Positions 18,237-27,709 are shown, counted from the stretch's first letter. The stretch: 64,000 nucleotides of DNA from Bacillaceae bacterium JMAK1 (GCA_012970285.1 JIBW01000002.1:682001-746000), one strand, 5' to 3'. Numbers and translations: made by a program. Notes: a model not told the origin generated them from the sequence alone.

Positions 18237-19433
18237 TTGTCAAAGATTAAAGTAGAGAATCTGACAAAAGTATTCGGTAAGAAGCCGAACCGAGCGCTTT
18301 CGTTACTAAGCGAAAACAAATCAAAAGCGGAAATTCTTGAAAAAACAGGGTTAACCGTAGGGGTAAACAAAGCATCATTTGAGGTGCAAGACGGTGAGAT
18401 CTTCGTCATCATGGGGCTCTCAGGTAGTGGTAAGTCGACGCTCGTTCGATTACTAAACCGTTTAATTGAACCAACGCAAGGATCAGTTTATTTAAACGGG
18501 AATGATCTTGCGACGGTTGATCAGAAGACACTTCGTAACATACGCCGTAAAGATATGAGTATGGTATTCCAGAAGTTTGGCTTATTCCCATTCCGTTCGA
18601 TACTTAGCAACGTGGAATATGGCCTTGAGATTCAAGGGGTAGAGAAGAAGCAGCGTACTGAAAAAGCGATGGAGTCGCTAAAGCTCGTTGGACTTGTTGG
18701 ATATGAAGATAAATATCCTGACGAATTATCAGGTGGTATGCAGCAGCGTGTTGGACTAGCCCGAGCGTTTGCGAATGATTCGGACGTATTGCTTATGGAT
18801 GAAGCCTTTTCAGCGCTCGACCCATTAATTCGTAAAGATATGCAAGACGAATTGTTAGATTTGCAAGAGACGATGAAGAAGACAATTATCTTCATCACGC
18901 ATGACCTTGATGAGGCACTTCGAATTGGCGATCGCATTACGATTATGAAAGACGGCAAAATCGTACAAATCGGAACGCCAGAAGACATTTTGACAAATCC
19001 AGCAGATGATTACGTTGAGAAATTTGTCGAAGATGTGGATCGTTCGAAAGTGTATACTGCATCCAACGTCATGATGCGTCCAGAAACGGTACAACCTGAA
19101 CGTGAAGGTCCAAGGGTTGCGTTGCAACGCATGCGTGAAAACGGAATTTCGAGTATTTTCGCGGTAAAGAGAAATCGTGAATTGATCGGTATTGTCGATG
19201 CGAGTGACGTGCGCAAGCTCGTCGATGAGAAACAAGACGATCTGACGTCTGCAATTAAGAGAGACGCGCTTAAAGTCGTTGAGATGGACACACCGGTTCA
19301 CGACGTTATTGAACTGACAGCAGAGACGAGCTACCCAATTGCGGTGCTTGAAGACGGAAAGCTACGAGGCATTATTATTCGAAGCTCAATCTTAGCTGCA
19401 CTTTCTGGAAAAGAGGTGAATCTAGATGACTGA
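18237..19433 (+). CDS. opuAA: Glycine betaine/proline ABC transporter ATP-binding subunit
   Basis: 398 residues. ProV/OpuAA type: N-terminal KVFGKKPNRALSLLSENKSKAEIL extension, Walker A GLSGSGKST, Q-loop MVFQKFGLFP, signature LSGGMQQR, Walker B VLLMDEAFSALDP, then two CBS modules (from about residue 270) that sense ionic strength in OpuA. TTG at 18237 was chosen because AGAGGGG is 8 bases upstream; a GTG three codons earlier overlaps the SD. Its end overlaps opuAB by 8 bases. Confidence 0.95.
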   Translation: MSKIKVENLTKVFGKKPNRALSLLSENKSKAEILEKTGLTVGVNKASFEVQDGEIFVIMGLSGSGKSTLVRLLNRLIEPTQGSVYLNGNDLATVDQKTLRNIRRKDMSMVFQKFGLFPFRSILSNVEYGLEIQGVEKKQRTEKAMESLKLVGLVGYEDKYPDELSGGMQQRVGLARAFANDSDVLLMDEAFSALDPLIRKDMQDELLDLQETMKKTIIFITHDLDEALRIGDRITIMKDGKIVQIGTPEDILTNPADDYVEKFVEDVDRSKVYTASNVMMRPETVQPEREGPRVALQRMRENGISSIFAVKRNRELIGIVDASDVRKLVDEKQDDLTSAIKRDALKVVEMDTPVHDVIELTAETSYPIAVLEDGKLRGIIIRSSILAALSGKEVNLDD

Positions 19434-20271
19434 AGCAATTCCTAGAATTCCTCTTGATGAATGGACAAGAAGTGTCGTTGATTGGATGACGAATGCAGAC
19501 TTTATCTTTGATTCAATTGAACAAGTGATTAGTTGGGTTCTCCAAGGTCTATACTGGGGAATGGACCTTATTCCTGCGCTATTATTTATTGCAATTTTAA
19601 CTGCGGTAACATATTTCTTCGCAGGCCGTAAAATTGGCCTCTCAGCCTTCGTGTTTTTCGGACTTTTACTCATCGTTAACTTAGGTTTCTGGGATGACAT
19701 GATTACGATGTTATCACTCATTCTATCAGCAACGATTCTCTCGATTGTAATCGGTGTTCCGATTGGTATTTGGATGGCAAAGAGCAGTACGGTTGAAGCC
19801 ATTGTTAAACCGATTCTAGACTTTATGCAAACGATGCCAGCATTTGTTTATTTGATTCCTGCGGTTGCCTTCTTTGGAATTGGTATGGAACCAGGTGTTA
19901 TTGCCTCTGTGATCTTCGGTATGCCACCAACGATTCGTTTGACGAATCTCGGAATTCGTGAAGTTTCGACTGAAGCCATTGAAGCTGCGGATGCGTTTGG
20001 TTCAACAGGTGCTCAAAAGCTATTTAAAGTTCAACTTCCAATGGCGAAAACAACGATTATGGCTGGTGTTAACCAGACAATTATGTTATCACTTTCAATG
20101 GTCGTTATTGCGTCAATGATTGGTGCAGATGGACTTGGGGACATTGTTTATACCGCAGTCGGTCGAAATGATGTTGGTAGTGGTTTTGAGGCAGGGCTTG
20201 CCATTGTTGTTGTAGCCATTATCCTCGATCGTTTAACAGCAGGGTTCGGGCTTAGAAAACGTAAATCATAA
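19426..20271 (+). CDS. opuAB: Glycine betaine ABC transporter permease
   Basis: 281 residues, about seven transmembrane helices. ProW-type motif EAADAFGSTGAQKLFKVQLPMAKTTIMAGVNQTIM is the coupling helix that contacts the ATPase. It overlaps opuAA, so translational coupling is likely. The extracytoplasmic receptor is separate (opuAC), as in B. subtilis, and not fused as in Lactococcus OpuA. Confidence 0.95.
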   Translation: MTEAIPRIPLDEWTRSVVDWMTNADFIFDSIEQVISWVLQGLYWGMDLIPALLFIAILTAVTYFFAGRKIGLSAFVFFGLLLIVNLGFWDDMITMLSLILSATILSIVIGVPIGIWMAKSSTVEAIVKPILDFMQTMPAFVYLIPAVAFFGIGMEPGVIASVIFGMPPTIRLTNLGIREVSTEAIEAADAFGSTGAQKLFKVQLPMAKTTIMAGVNQTIMLSLSMVVIASMIGADGLGDIVYTAVGRNDVGSGFEAGLAIVVVAIILDRLTAGFGLRKRKS

Positions 20272-20343
20272 CGAAATCTTCCCTAGCGCTGGCAGCGTGT
20301 GGGGGGTCAATAATTAACGAAAAAGAGATCTAAGGGAGCGTGT

Positions 20344-21306
20344 ATGTACATGAAGAAGAATTGGCAAAGAATTGGGTTAGCATCAACGCTAACACTTGCA
20401 CTCGTTGCAGCTGGTTGTGGCACAGATGACGCGGACGATCAAGGCACAGCAGATGAGAACGGTGACACTGAAGCAAGTGAAGACGATGATGACGCGGACA
20501 CAGCGGGTACGAACTACGGTGAAGAGTTAGATTACACGATTACAGGGATCGACGCTGGAGCAGGGGTTGTAGCGGCGGCTGAACGTGCGATCGAAGATTA
20601 CGATCTTGAAGATTGGAACGTGCAGACTAGTTCTGGTGCAGCTATGACACAAGAATTGACGAGCGCAATTGAAAACGAAGAGCCAATCATCGTTACAGGT
20701 TGGACACCTCACTGGAAGTTCGAAGCTTTTGACCTTAAGATTCTAGATGATCCAGAGAACTCATTCGGTGAAGCGGAAAGCATTCATACAATCGTGCGTG
20801 AAGGACTTTCAAGTGACATGCCTGAAGCACATGAAATGCTTGATAACTTTGCATGGACAGCAGCAGATATGGATGCTGTTATGTTAGAAATTCACGAAGG
20901 AACGGACGAAGTAGAAGCTGCACAAAATTGGATTGATGAGAATCAAGACGTTGTAGACGGATGGACAGAAGGACTCTCTGAAGTTGATGGAGAAGAAATT
21001 CTTCTTGCATACGTTGCATGGGACACTGAAATCGCGTCAACAAACGTCGTTGCTCTTGTACTTGAGAGTCTTGGATATGACGTAAACATGAGCTCAATGG
21101 AAGCGAACATCATGTTCACAGCCGTTGCGAATGGTGATGCAGATGCAATGGTTGCCGCTTGGTTGCCAGGAACGCATGAAGAATACCACGCTCAAATGGA
21201 AGATCAGTACGAAGATCTTGGACCGAACGTTGACGGTGAAGCAGCACTTGGATTAACTGTACCAGCTTACATGGACATTGATTCAATCGAAGATCTTAAA
21301 GAGTAA
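20344..21306 (+). CDS. opuAC: Glycine betaine-binding lipoprotein
   Basis: 320 residues. Lipobox in LALVAAGCGTDD, then an acidic 35-residue linker and an OpuAC domain with aromatic cage candidates in VTGWTPHWKFEAFDLKILDDP, IDENQDVVDGW and VAAWLPGTHEEY. Binds compatible solutes outside the cell and delivers them to OpuAA/AB. ATG at 20344 has AAGGGAG 6 bases upstream. The 72-base gap after opuAB has no recognised terminator. Confidence 0.94.
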   Translation: MYMKKNWQRIGLASTLTLALVAAGCGTDDADDQGTADENGDTEASEDDDDADTAGTNYGEELDYTITGIDAGAGVVAAAERAIEDYDLEDWNVQTSSGAAMTQELTSAIENEEPIIVTGWTPHWKFEAFDLKILDDPENSFGEAESIHTIVREGLSSDMPEAHEMLDNFAWTAADMDAVMLEIHEGTDEVEAAQNWIDENQDVVDGWTEGLSEVDGEEILLAYVAWDTEIASTNVVALVLESLGYDVNMSSMEANIMFTAVANGDADAMVAAWLPGTHEEYHAQMEDQYEDLGPNVDGEAALGLTVPAYMDIDSIEDLKE

Positions 21307-21316
21307 TAATTACGAG

Positions 21317-21353
21317 AAGCTAAGAAAACGTTCATGTTTTCTTAGCTTTTTTT
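21317..21353 (+). terminator. Terminator of the opuA operon
   Basis: AAGCTAAGAAAAC (21317-21329) pairs with GTTTTCTTAGCTT (21336-21348), followed by T residues. It ends right before the sigma-D promoter. Confidence 0.92.
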
Positions 21354-21380
21354 TAATAGTTTTTATCGTACTGCCGATAT
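21354..21380 (+). promoter_or_regulatory. Sigma-D (motility) promoter of cheV
   Basis: TAAT (21354-21357), 15 bases, GCCGATAT (21373-21380). This is the flagellar sigma-D consensus TAAA-N15-GCCGATAT with one mismatch. Confidence 0.88.
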
Positions 21381-21411
21381 ATACAGTAGAGTGTTTATAG
21401 GAGGCATACAA

Positions 21412-22302
21412 ATGAGTTCCTTTTTTGATGAAACAGACTATGAAAATGATGATTTAAATGAATTTGAAGTCATGGTCTATCGTGCAAACGCCATTCACTT
21501 GGCCATTAACATTTTAAAAATACGAGAAATTATAACGGTGCAATCGATCACACCAACGCCAAATCGCCACCACTTTGTGGAAGGAGTTATTCAAGTACGT
21601 GAGGAAACAATTCCGGTGATTGATGTAGGTAAAGTGTTGGACCTTCCACCACAGAACAATGAGCAGACGAAAATGATGATTGTAGAGATCAATGAACTTA
21701 CGATGGCGCTATTAATTGAGGATGTCGATCAAATCGTCCGAGTGAACTGGTCGCACGTACATAATGCTGATGAGATTGCTTCTGGAAGCGAAGCGCAAGC
21801 GACAGGAACATTCATGTTGGAAGACAAATCGATCTTTTTACTCGATTACGAGAAAATGATTATGGATATTGTGAGTGAATCATCGCTAAGCGATAACGAC
21901 ACACAGCGCTATGTCAGCGAGCGAGAACAGAAAGTAGTCGTAGCGATCGAAGATTCGAAAACGATGTTAGCTGTGCTTCGTTCACAGCTCATGGCAGCAG
22001 GCTATAGAAACGTGCAGTATTTCGATGAAGGTCGTAAAGCGTTTGAAGCGTTGCAACAGCTACAGCACTGTGACTTGCTCGTGACTGACTTAGAGATGCC
22101 AGGGTTTACTGGGCATCAACTAACGAAATACTTACGGGATGATCGTGATCATAAAGCAGTACCAATCGTCTTATTCTCAGCGATTGAGAGTGAGAATGTC
22201 GTCGAGCGAAACGATGAAGTTGGGGTTAGTGTTCAAGTGACAAAGCCTAATTATGAGCAGCTGATTCGGGTCATGGACAAGTATACAAACATAAAAGCTT
22301 AG
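21412..22302 (+). CDS. cheV: Chemotaxis coupling protein CheV
   Basis: 296 residues. N-terminal CheW-like coupling domain (EFEVMVYRANAIHLAINILKIREII...FVEGVIQVREETIPVIDVGKVL) and C-terminal receiver domain (VVAIEDSKTMLAVLRSQL, phospho-acceptor Asp in LLVTDLEMPGFTG, Lys in VTKPN). It couples receptors to CheA and adapts by phosphorylation. ATG at 21412 follows TAGGAGG; the longer GTG start at 21391 would fall at the transcription start. Confidence 0.96.
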   Translation: MSSFFDETDYENDDLNEFEVMVYRANAIHLAINILKIREIITVQSITPTPNRHHFVEGVIQVREETIPVIDVGKVLDLPPQNNEQTKMMIVEINELTMALLIEDVDQIVRVNWSHVHNADEIASGSEAQATGTFMLEDKSIFLLDYEKMIMDIVSESSLSDNDTQRYVSEREQKVVVAIEDSKTMLAVLRSQLMAAGYRNVQYFDEGRKAFEALQQLQHCDLLVTDLEMPGFTGHQLTKYLRDDRDHKAVPIVLFSAIESENVVERNDEVGVSVQVTKPNYEQLIRVMDKYTNIKA

Positions 22303-22311
22303 ACTAAGAAA

Positions 22312-22347
22312 GTGAGTAAGTGAACGAATTGTCGTTCATTTGCTCGC
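22312..22347 (+). terminator. Terminator after cheV
   Basis: GTGAGTAAGTGAACGA pairs with TCGTTCATTTGCTCGC (three wobbles), loop ATTG, followed by seven T. Confidence 0.8.
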
Positions 22348-22520
22348 TTTTTTTATTTGTGCTTCAAAGATTGGGCTTCTGTATTAAAACAGTCATGCGT
22401 TTGAAGATTTACAGTAGTATAGAAGTGTACTTTTTGTTAGTAGTAAGCAAGAGAAATTACAGTTTATGCTAAGAAATGGGCAAAAAACCATTGTTTAAAA
22501 AGGAAAATAAAAAATCCAGA

Positions 22521-22576
22521 ATTGTTATATAAAATTGATAAAAATAGTTGACTGTATTATAACAATGGCTTACAAT
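22521..22576 (+). promoter_or_regulatory. Promoter with flanking inverted repeat
   Basis: TTGACT (22548-22553), 17 bases, TACAAT (22571-22576). A perfect 9-bp inverted repeat, ATTGTTATA (22521-22529) and TATAACAAT (22558-22566), flanks the -35, so regulation by a DNA-binding protein is plausible. The rest of 22348-22520 shows nothing recognisable. Confidence 0.65.
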
Positions 22577-22611
22577 GAGCATACAATATTCCAAAAAGGG
22601 AGAGGAAACCT

Positions 22612-22728
22612 ATGGAAAAGACGCATCGTTATCAAGAAATGAAAGAAAATAACAAAAACGAAACAAAGGAAGCGCCTTCTGTTATTCAACAGATTAATGA
22701 GTACTACGAACACGATTTCCAAGCGTAA
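22612..22728 (+). CDS. Small hydrophilic protein of unknown function
   Basis: 38 residues, MEKTHRYQEMKENNK at the start, ending INEYYEHDFQA. No membrane segment, no cysteine. AAGGGAGAGG (22597-22606) and a near-consensus promoter 36 bases upstream make it a convincing expressed micro-gene. I do not recognise the family. Confidence 0.6.
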   Translation: MEKTHRYQEMKENNKNETKEAPSVIQQINEYYEHDFQA

Positions 22729-22805
22729 TGCTCGTCATTCGCCTTCTTGTGTGGTACAATGCTAGTCATGATTGATTTTACCGCATAAAGGCTAGGTGAA
22801 ATTTT

Positions 22806-22994
22806 ATGGAAGAAAAAGAGAAGTTGTTTCAAATTGGTGAATCAGTGAAATACGAAGGTGAGATGATGAAGGTCATCGCGGAATATGAGCGGACAATCGT
22901 TGCTGAATTCAACCGCTTTCCGATTCCTGATAAAGAGGAAGAATTCCCATTTCGTCGCATCGTCGTCAAAAAGGGTAACGTACAACGTACGTAA
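22806..22994 (+). CDS. Small conserved-looking protein of unknown function
   Basis: 62 residues. FQIGESVKYEGEMMKVIAEYERTIVAEFN...EEFPFRRIVVKKG reads like a short beta-barrel of the KOW/DUF2187 kind, but I cannot assign it. AGGTGA lies 10 bases upstream of the ATG, and a terminator follows. Confidence 0.6.
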   Translation: MEEKEKLFQIGESVKYEGEMMKVIAEYERTIVAEFNRFPIPDKEEEFPFRRIVVKKGNVQRT

Positions 22995-23000
22995 CACGTC

Positions 23001-23036
23001 AAAAAGCCATCCGTGCATACGCACAGATGGCTTTTT
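23001..23036. terminator. Bidirectional terminator
   Basis: AAAAAGCCATC (23001-23011) pairs with GATGGCTTTTT (23026-23036), so it can serve both convergent transcripts. Confidence 0.9.
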
Positions 23037-23040
23037 ATCG

Positions 23041-23799
23041 TTATAGGGCATGTTTTTCTTTTAGTGAACGGATCGTTTCAACTATGGTTGCTTCTGTTCT
23101 TGCATTCAGTTGGATCTGTTCTTTCGCATAAGGGAACAGTGGCGCGAAGTCACCGATCATCACAGAATGTATTGCTTTTTTAAACAATGGTAAATCGTTT
23201 AAATCATTGCCGAACATAATATAATCTTCGGCGCAGACGCTTTGGAAACCAGCTTGTTTATTTACATTCTCACCAGTAAGGTCAAAGCGAGCTTCGTCAC
23301 GATAACGATGTCTCGTAATGTTTAATTTCGGAATTTCATCGAGCAAAGGTGTCGGATCACCACATTCTAAAACGAGTAGCTTTGATATGAATTGCAGCTC
23401 GTCCACAGAAACTTCTTGAGCATTTTGTAAAACATTAATCATAGGGAGGAATGGATGTTCCTCGTCCCCGACAATGCTATAGTCCCAATGGCCGTCAATT
23501 AAGTAGGTTGCATCGATTTCTTTAAGGATGTTCGTTACAGTACGAAACGTTTCATGATCGATGTCAACATAGCGTCGCAATTTCTGATTTTCCCAAACGA
23601 CCGCGCCGTTTGCGCCAATTAATCGAACGTCATGCAAACGCTCATCGATAACTGGAAGCATATCACGAATCCCTCTCGCGGATGCAAAGGTAACATCGTG
23701 GCCGTATTCTTTGAGTGCGACAAGTTCATCAGCGATCAATTGCGACATTTTCTTTCCATTAAAGACGATTGTTCCGTCCAAATCAAAAATAAATTGCAT
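23041..23799 (-). CDS. HAD-superfamily (Cof-type) phosphatase
   Basis: 252 residues. Motif I FIFDLDGTIV, motif II in TFASARGIRDM, cap domain, and motif III/IV in DYIMFGNDLNDLPLFKKA. Likely a sugar-phosphate or cofactor phosphatase; the substrate is unknown. It starts 2 bases after the flavin reductase stop, so the two are cotranscribed. Confidence 0.9.
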   Translation of the reverse strand: MQFIFDLDGTIVFNGKKMSQLIADELVALKEYGHDVTFASARGIRDMLPVIDERLHDVRLIGANGAVVWENQKLRRYVDIDHETFRTVTNILKEIDATYLIDGHWDYSIVGDEEHPFLPMINVLQNAQEVSVDELQFISKLLVLECGDPTPLLDEIPKLNITRHRYRDEARFDLTGENVNKQAGFQSVCAEDYIMFGNDLNDLPLFKKAIHSVMIGDFAPLFPYAKEQIQLNARTEATIVETIRSLKEKHAL

Positions 23800-23801
23800 C
23801 G

Positions 23802-24428
23802 CTACTCTTCTTTCCTTGGAAGTGGAAAGGACGGTGTCGTTAATGTACTGTAATCACCGGCTAACCGTGCGAGAGGTGAGAGTTCCGCGATATTCGTCTT
23901 ATAATTGCCTAAGTAAACGTCATCATTGACACGTACTCGTTTTACTTGACCGAGCACGAGGTGATCTGTGCCGACTTGAATAATATCAGATTTCACACAC
24001 TCAAATGCAATCGGCGCCTCTTTAATCGTTGGCGGCTTTACTGTGAGTGAGGAAATTGGCGTTAACTGTGATTTGTTAAACTCATCAATATGTTCTGGAT
24101 AATGAAGAGATGACTCATGCATCGCATTTGCTAAATGTTCAGGAACAACGTGGATCACGAATTGTTCAGTTTCTCGTATGTTGGTGAGTGTATCTTTAAC
24201 CGTGCCACTCCGTTCTTGGACTCCAGGGCCGACAGAAAACAACAAGGTCGGTGGCTTTCTCGAAGCAACGGTGAAAAAGCTAAAAGGAGCAAGGTTATAG
24301 ACTCCGTCTTTTGAAAGTGATGAAACCCATGCAATCGGTCTCGGTACGACGGATCCAATCATTAATTTATACATCTCTTGTGTTGAAAGCTCTGTAGGGT
24401 CAAATACATGGCTATCATCTTTAGGCAC
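23802..24428 (-). CDS. Flavin reductase-like domain protein
   Basis: 208 residues. FMN-binding split-barrel: YKLMIGSVVPRPIAWVSSLSKDGVYNLAPFSFFTVASRKPPTLLFSV, RETEQFVIHVV, ALANAMHESS-type helix and the C-terminal SPLARLAGDYSTL. Predicted NAD(P)H:FMN oxidoreductase or flavoredoxin. The GTG start has AAAGGAG about 10 bases upstream. First gene of a pair with the HAD phosphatase. Confidence 0.9.
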   Translation of the reverse strand: MPKDDSHVFDPTELSTQEMYKLMIGSVVPRPIAWVSSLSKDGVYNLAPFSFFTVASRKPPTLLFSVGPGVQERSGTVKDTLTNIRETEQFVIHVVPEHLANAMHESSLHYPEHIDEFNKSQLTPISSLTVKPPTIKEAPIAFECVKSDIIQVGTDHLVLGQVKRVRVNDDVYLGNYKTNIAELSPLARLAGDYSTLTTPSFPLPRKEE

Positions 24429-24484
24429 GACTCAACAACTCCTTTATATGTAGAAGTAGTTTAAGTGTAGCACAATTTGTCCAA

Positions 24485-25351
24485 CTACATATGGGTGTTA
24501 CTCTTAAATTTTCCACCGTGTACTTCTTGTGCATCCATCACCGTAATGAACGCTTCTTTATCAATATCAAAGACGATTGACTTTAATTTCATCACTTCTA
24601 GTCGTGTTACGACGATGTAGAGCACTTCTTTATCAGAGTGAGTGAATGCGCCATACCCGGGCATTACCGTAAGAGAGCGTCCGAGTCGATGGACAATCTC
24701 GGAGCTTAGTTTCTTCTTTTTGTTACTTACAATCATGACGGCTTTCGTTTCATCGATTCCTTGAATGACGGCATCAATCGTTTTAGAGGCGACAAAGTAC
24801 GTAATAATCGACAACATTGCTTGTTCAACTCCAAATACGAACGCTGCCCAAGCAAAGATAAAGATGTTAATAAACATCACGAATTCTCCAACTGAAAAGG
24901 GGAGATTCCTCGTAAGAAGAATCCCGAGAATTTCCGTTCCGTCAAGCGCACCACCGTGACGAATTACGATCCCGACACCAGCACCTAATATAAATCCACC
25001 GAATAGTGTTGATACGAGCGGTTCGTGGATGAAGGAGTCCATATGTGCAAGTTGTTGTTCGCTAATGGCCATAACAACGATTGCAAACAACGATGTTACA
25101 AAAAACTGCGGACCGATATGTTTTAATCCAAAAAAAAGAAAGGGTAAGTTAATAATTAAGACGAAAAAACCGAACCCAAGCCCTGTGATTTTAGATAATA
25201 TGAGCGCAACACCGATGACACCTCCATCGATGACCATATTAGGTATTAAAAAGAGTTGAATGGCGATGGCCACCAGGGAAGCGCCGCTTATCACCATCAT
25301 TGCGCGGTATAGAACGTTAGAGACGACGCGTTTTTTTCTACGATAGACCAT
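24485..25351 (-). CDS. YitT family membrane protein
   Basis: 288 residues: five to six transmembrane helices with IDGGVIGVALILSKITG and GGFILGAGVGIVIRHGGALDGTEILGILL, then a C-terminal DUF2179 cytoplasmic domain (LTVMPGYGAFTHSDKEVLYIVVTRLEVMKLKSIV). Paralogues are common in Bacillus; the transport substrate is unknown. GGGGAG precedes the ATG. Confidence 0.92.
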   Translation of the reverse strand: MVYRRKKRVVSNVLYRAMMVISGASLVAIAIQLFLIPNMVIDGGVIGVALILSKITGLGFGFFVLIINLPFLFFGLKHIGPQFFVTSLFAIVVMAISEQQLAHMDSFIHEPLVSTLFGGFILGAGVGIVIRHGGALDGTEILGILLTRNLPFSVGEFVMFINIFIFAWAAFVFGVEQAMLSIITYFVASKTIDAVIQGIDETKAVMIVSNKKKKLSSEIVHRLGRSLTVMPGYGAFTHSDKEVLYIVVTRLEVMKLKSIVFDIDKEAFITVMDAQEVHGGKFKSNTHM

Positions 25352-25414
25352 CGGAGTTCTCCCCTTTTAGCTTCTATACTTATACATATCGCTAAAGGGG
25401 GACAAACATGCCAA

Positions 25415-26596
25415 TCAGATTTTCTCAGAGGAATGGGAATCAGGTGTGTGTTGTAGTTTGTATACAGTTGCTTCGTCGGGATACGGGGGATATAACGGTT
25501 TTTGTTGTTTTTTTCTCTTGATGATCCCAACAATGATGATTGTGATCGGTAGCATTGTTCCTACGAAAATGGAGTGAGGAACACTCACGTATTGATAGAA
25601 GCTTCGTTCTTCAGCGATATTATTGAAATAATAATCGGCTAAGTAAACGAGAAGTAATGCAATGACTGGAATGAGTACTTGTGCACTTTTTAGTTTGAAA
25701 AAGTGTTTCATTCCAATAACAATACAATGAAAGTACAACGTTAAGTTGAAATAGATACAAATAAACCAGATCACGGTAATTGTAGCTTCTACTCGTTGAA
25801 GAAAACCTGCGGCATTAATCTCTTGGGCCAGTGTAAACGCAGGGTAATGGTCAATAGATACAACTTCCGGGGATAGAACGGCAATCGATAGAAACGTAAT
25901 GATCGTAAGTATCAAACAGCCTAGTGAATAGCCTGTCCAAAGTGCTCGCTCTCCAGCTTTTTTCTTTGCAAGGTATTTCGGAAACACAGTTAATTGAATA
26001 ACGACGTTTGAGACGACGTTCCCTAAAAAAATCGAAAATGCTTCCGACATGTTAAACCATGAAAACGTAAAATACGGCTGTACAAAGCCAAAGTCAATTA
26101 ATGGTGCAGTTGTAAAGACGAGAAACAAAAGTGGTACGATAAAAAAGACAAAACAAAGCTCAGCAGTTCTTGCAATCGGTTCAATGCCCGAGAAGATGCC
26201 AAATGCGACTAAGCCGATACCAATTGCTGTTATGACGATAAACGGTGTCGTTGGCAGTGTATAGTTTTGAATAAATGTGACTGAATAAGACGTGATTGCA
26301 GGGAAATGAAAAACGGGTAAGGAGAGGAAGAGTAACGATAAAACAATCCCAATCGTTTTGCCGAAAAGTTGTTCATTAATTTCATAAATCGTTTCAAAGG
26401 GGTACCAACGTGCAATCATAGTATAAAGGAACACAACACCGGCACCGAATAGACTACCGACGATCGGTACGACCCAGGCGTCTTGATGGACGTAAGTGGC
26501 AAGTGATGTAGCGAGTCCAAGGAGTGCTGTACTGCACGTCGCATAGAAGACGAGAAACCCGTAAGAGCGTGGAGATAATTGGGCAATCGTTTTCAT
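25415..26596 (-). CDS. Spore germination receptor B subunit (GerAB family), second copy
   Basis: 393 residues with about ten transmembrane helices. Endospore germination permease of the APC superfamily, the candidate germinant-binding subunit. Motifs: TALLGLATSLATYVHQDAWVVPIVG and YPAFTLAQEINAAGFLQRVEATITVIWFICIYF. Its start overlaps the end of the first B gene by 4 bases. It carries a longer hydrophilic C-tail (QKPLYPPYPDEATVYKLQ) than its neighbour. Confidence 0.92.
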   Translation of the reverse strand: MKTIAQLSPRSYGFLVFYATCSTALLGLATSLATYVHQDAWVVPIVGSLFGAGVVFLYTMIARWYPFETIYEINEQLFGKTIGIVLSLLFLSLPVFHFPAITSYSVTFIQNYTLPTTPFIVITAIGIGLVAFGIFSGIEPIARTAELCFVFFIVPLLFLVFTTAPLIDFGFVQPYFTFSWFNMSEAFSIFLGNVVSNVVIQLTVFPKYLAKKKAGERALWTGYSLGCLILTIITFLSIAVLSPEVVSIDHYPAFTLAQEINAAGFLQRVEATITVIWFICIYFNLTLYFHCIVIGMKHFFKLKSAQVLIPVIALLLVYLADYYFNNIAEERSFYQYVSVPHSIFVGTMLPITIIIVGIIKRKKQQKPLYPPYPDEATVYKLQHTPDSHSSEKI

Positions 26597-27705
26597 TTTG
26601 CGATCCCTCCTTTAGTTGAGTGTTTCTTTTTCTTTATGATCGTTGTGAGCCATAGAGCAGGAATGATCATCCCGATAATGAGAGATAGTGTCGTTACAAT
26701 ATAACGATAATAGAACAAATCCTCTGCAGTATTTGAGAAGGCAAGCAACGTCAACATGACTACTAACATTCCAATTGGTAACGATAAAGGTTTGTACGTT
26801 TCTAGATTTGCAAGTCGGGCAATCCCGTAAATAATTGCCGTTAAGTACACGGTGATCTTAAAATAAATCGTAATAAACCAAATGACGGTAATTAAAACTT
26901 CTACTCGTTCAACGAAACCGCCGAGCGCAATACGTTGTGCCAAAACGAAAGCGGGATAATAAGACGTACTCATATAATACGGACCCAGTACACTTGTACA
27001 AAGGAAAATCATAATGAATAAAATAATATTGCCGAAGATGTAGCCAGATTTTATTGCAGTTACTGCTTTTTTCGTGTCACTAGTCATCTGCGGAAAGAAT
27101 GTTAACAAAAAGATTGCGTTTATTGCTGTTACAGCAAAGTAAAATAAAAACGCCCCCATATACTCCACAACTGGTTGTTGAAGCATTGGTAGAAGAAGAC
27201 TTCCATCTGCCTCAGGGATCTTAAGAACAATTAATAACACGTAAGGAAAGAAAAAAAAGGGCGTCGATAAGATTGCGAACAGACTATACGGTCCTGATCC
27301 TAAATAAACACCATAAATGACGACAGTCATGGAAATTGCTAGAATCCATTCTTTAGGTGTCGTAATAAGGATGTGGCTGCTTATAAACCCTGCTGAGTAG
27401 TTCATGACTGTCAGTAATGTCGCAAGGGCTAGCAGCACTAGTAGGACATTGCATACTTGCCCGAGCCAGTAACCGAAAGCTGTAATTGTCATTTCGAATA
27501 GGTTTTTGTTCGGATACAACTGTCCCAGCTTACAAATCATGAGCACGAATAAATAACCAAGAGCACCAGCGACGATTGGGATCATCCAAGCATCTTGTGA
27601 CACGATCGAACCGAGTATGAGCGGTAAACTAAGTAGCGATGTACTGCATGTGCTGTACATCGTAAGAGCAAATAAACCAGGTGTTGAAACGTTTTGATGC
27701 ATCAT
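26593..27705 (-). CDS. Spore germination receptor B subunit (GerAB family), first copy
   Basis: 370 residues with about ten transmembrane helices. The same permease pattern as the downstream copy: CSTSLLSLPLILGSIVSQDAWMIPIVAG and YPAFVLAQRIALGGFVERVEVLITVIWFITIYF. The two copies are clearly paralogous. GAGAGG lies upstream, at the end of the small gene before it. Confidence 0.92.
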   Translation of the reverse strand: MMHQNVSTPGLFALTMYSTCSTSLLSLPLILGSIVSQDAWMIPIVAGALGYLFVLMICKLGQLYPNKNLFEMTITAFGYWLGQVCNVLLVLLALATLLTVMNYSAGFISSHILITTPKEWILAISMTVVIYGVYLGSGPYSLFAILSTPFFFFPYVLLIVLKIPEADGSLLLPMLQQPVVEYMGAFLFYFAVTAINAIFLLTFFPQMTSDTKKAVTAIKSGYIFGNIILFIMIFLCTSVLGPYYMSTSYYPAFVLAQRIALGGFVERVEVLITVIWFITIYFKITVYLTAIIYGIARLANLETYKPLSLPIGMLVVMLTLLAFSNTAEDLFYYRYIVTTLSLIIGMIIPALWLTTIIKKKKHSTKGGIAK

Positions 27706-27709
27706 GGCT

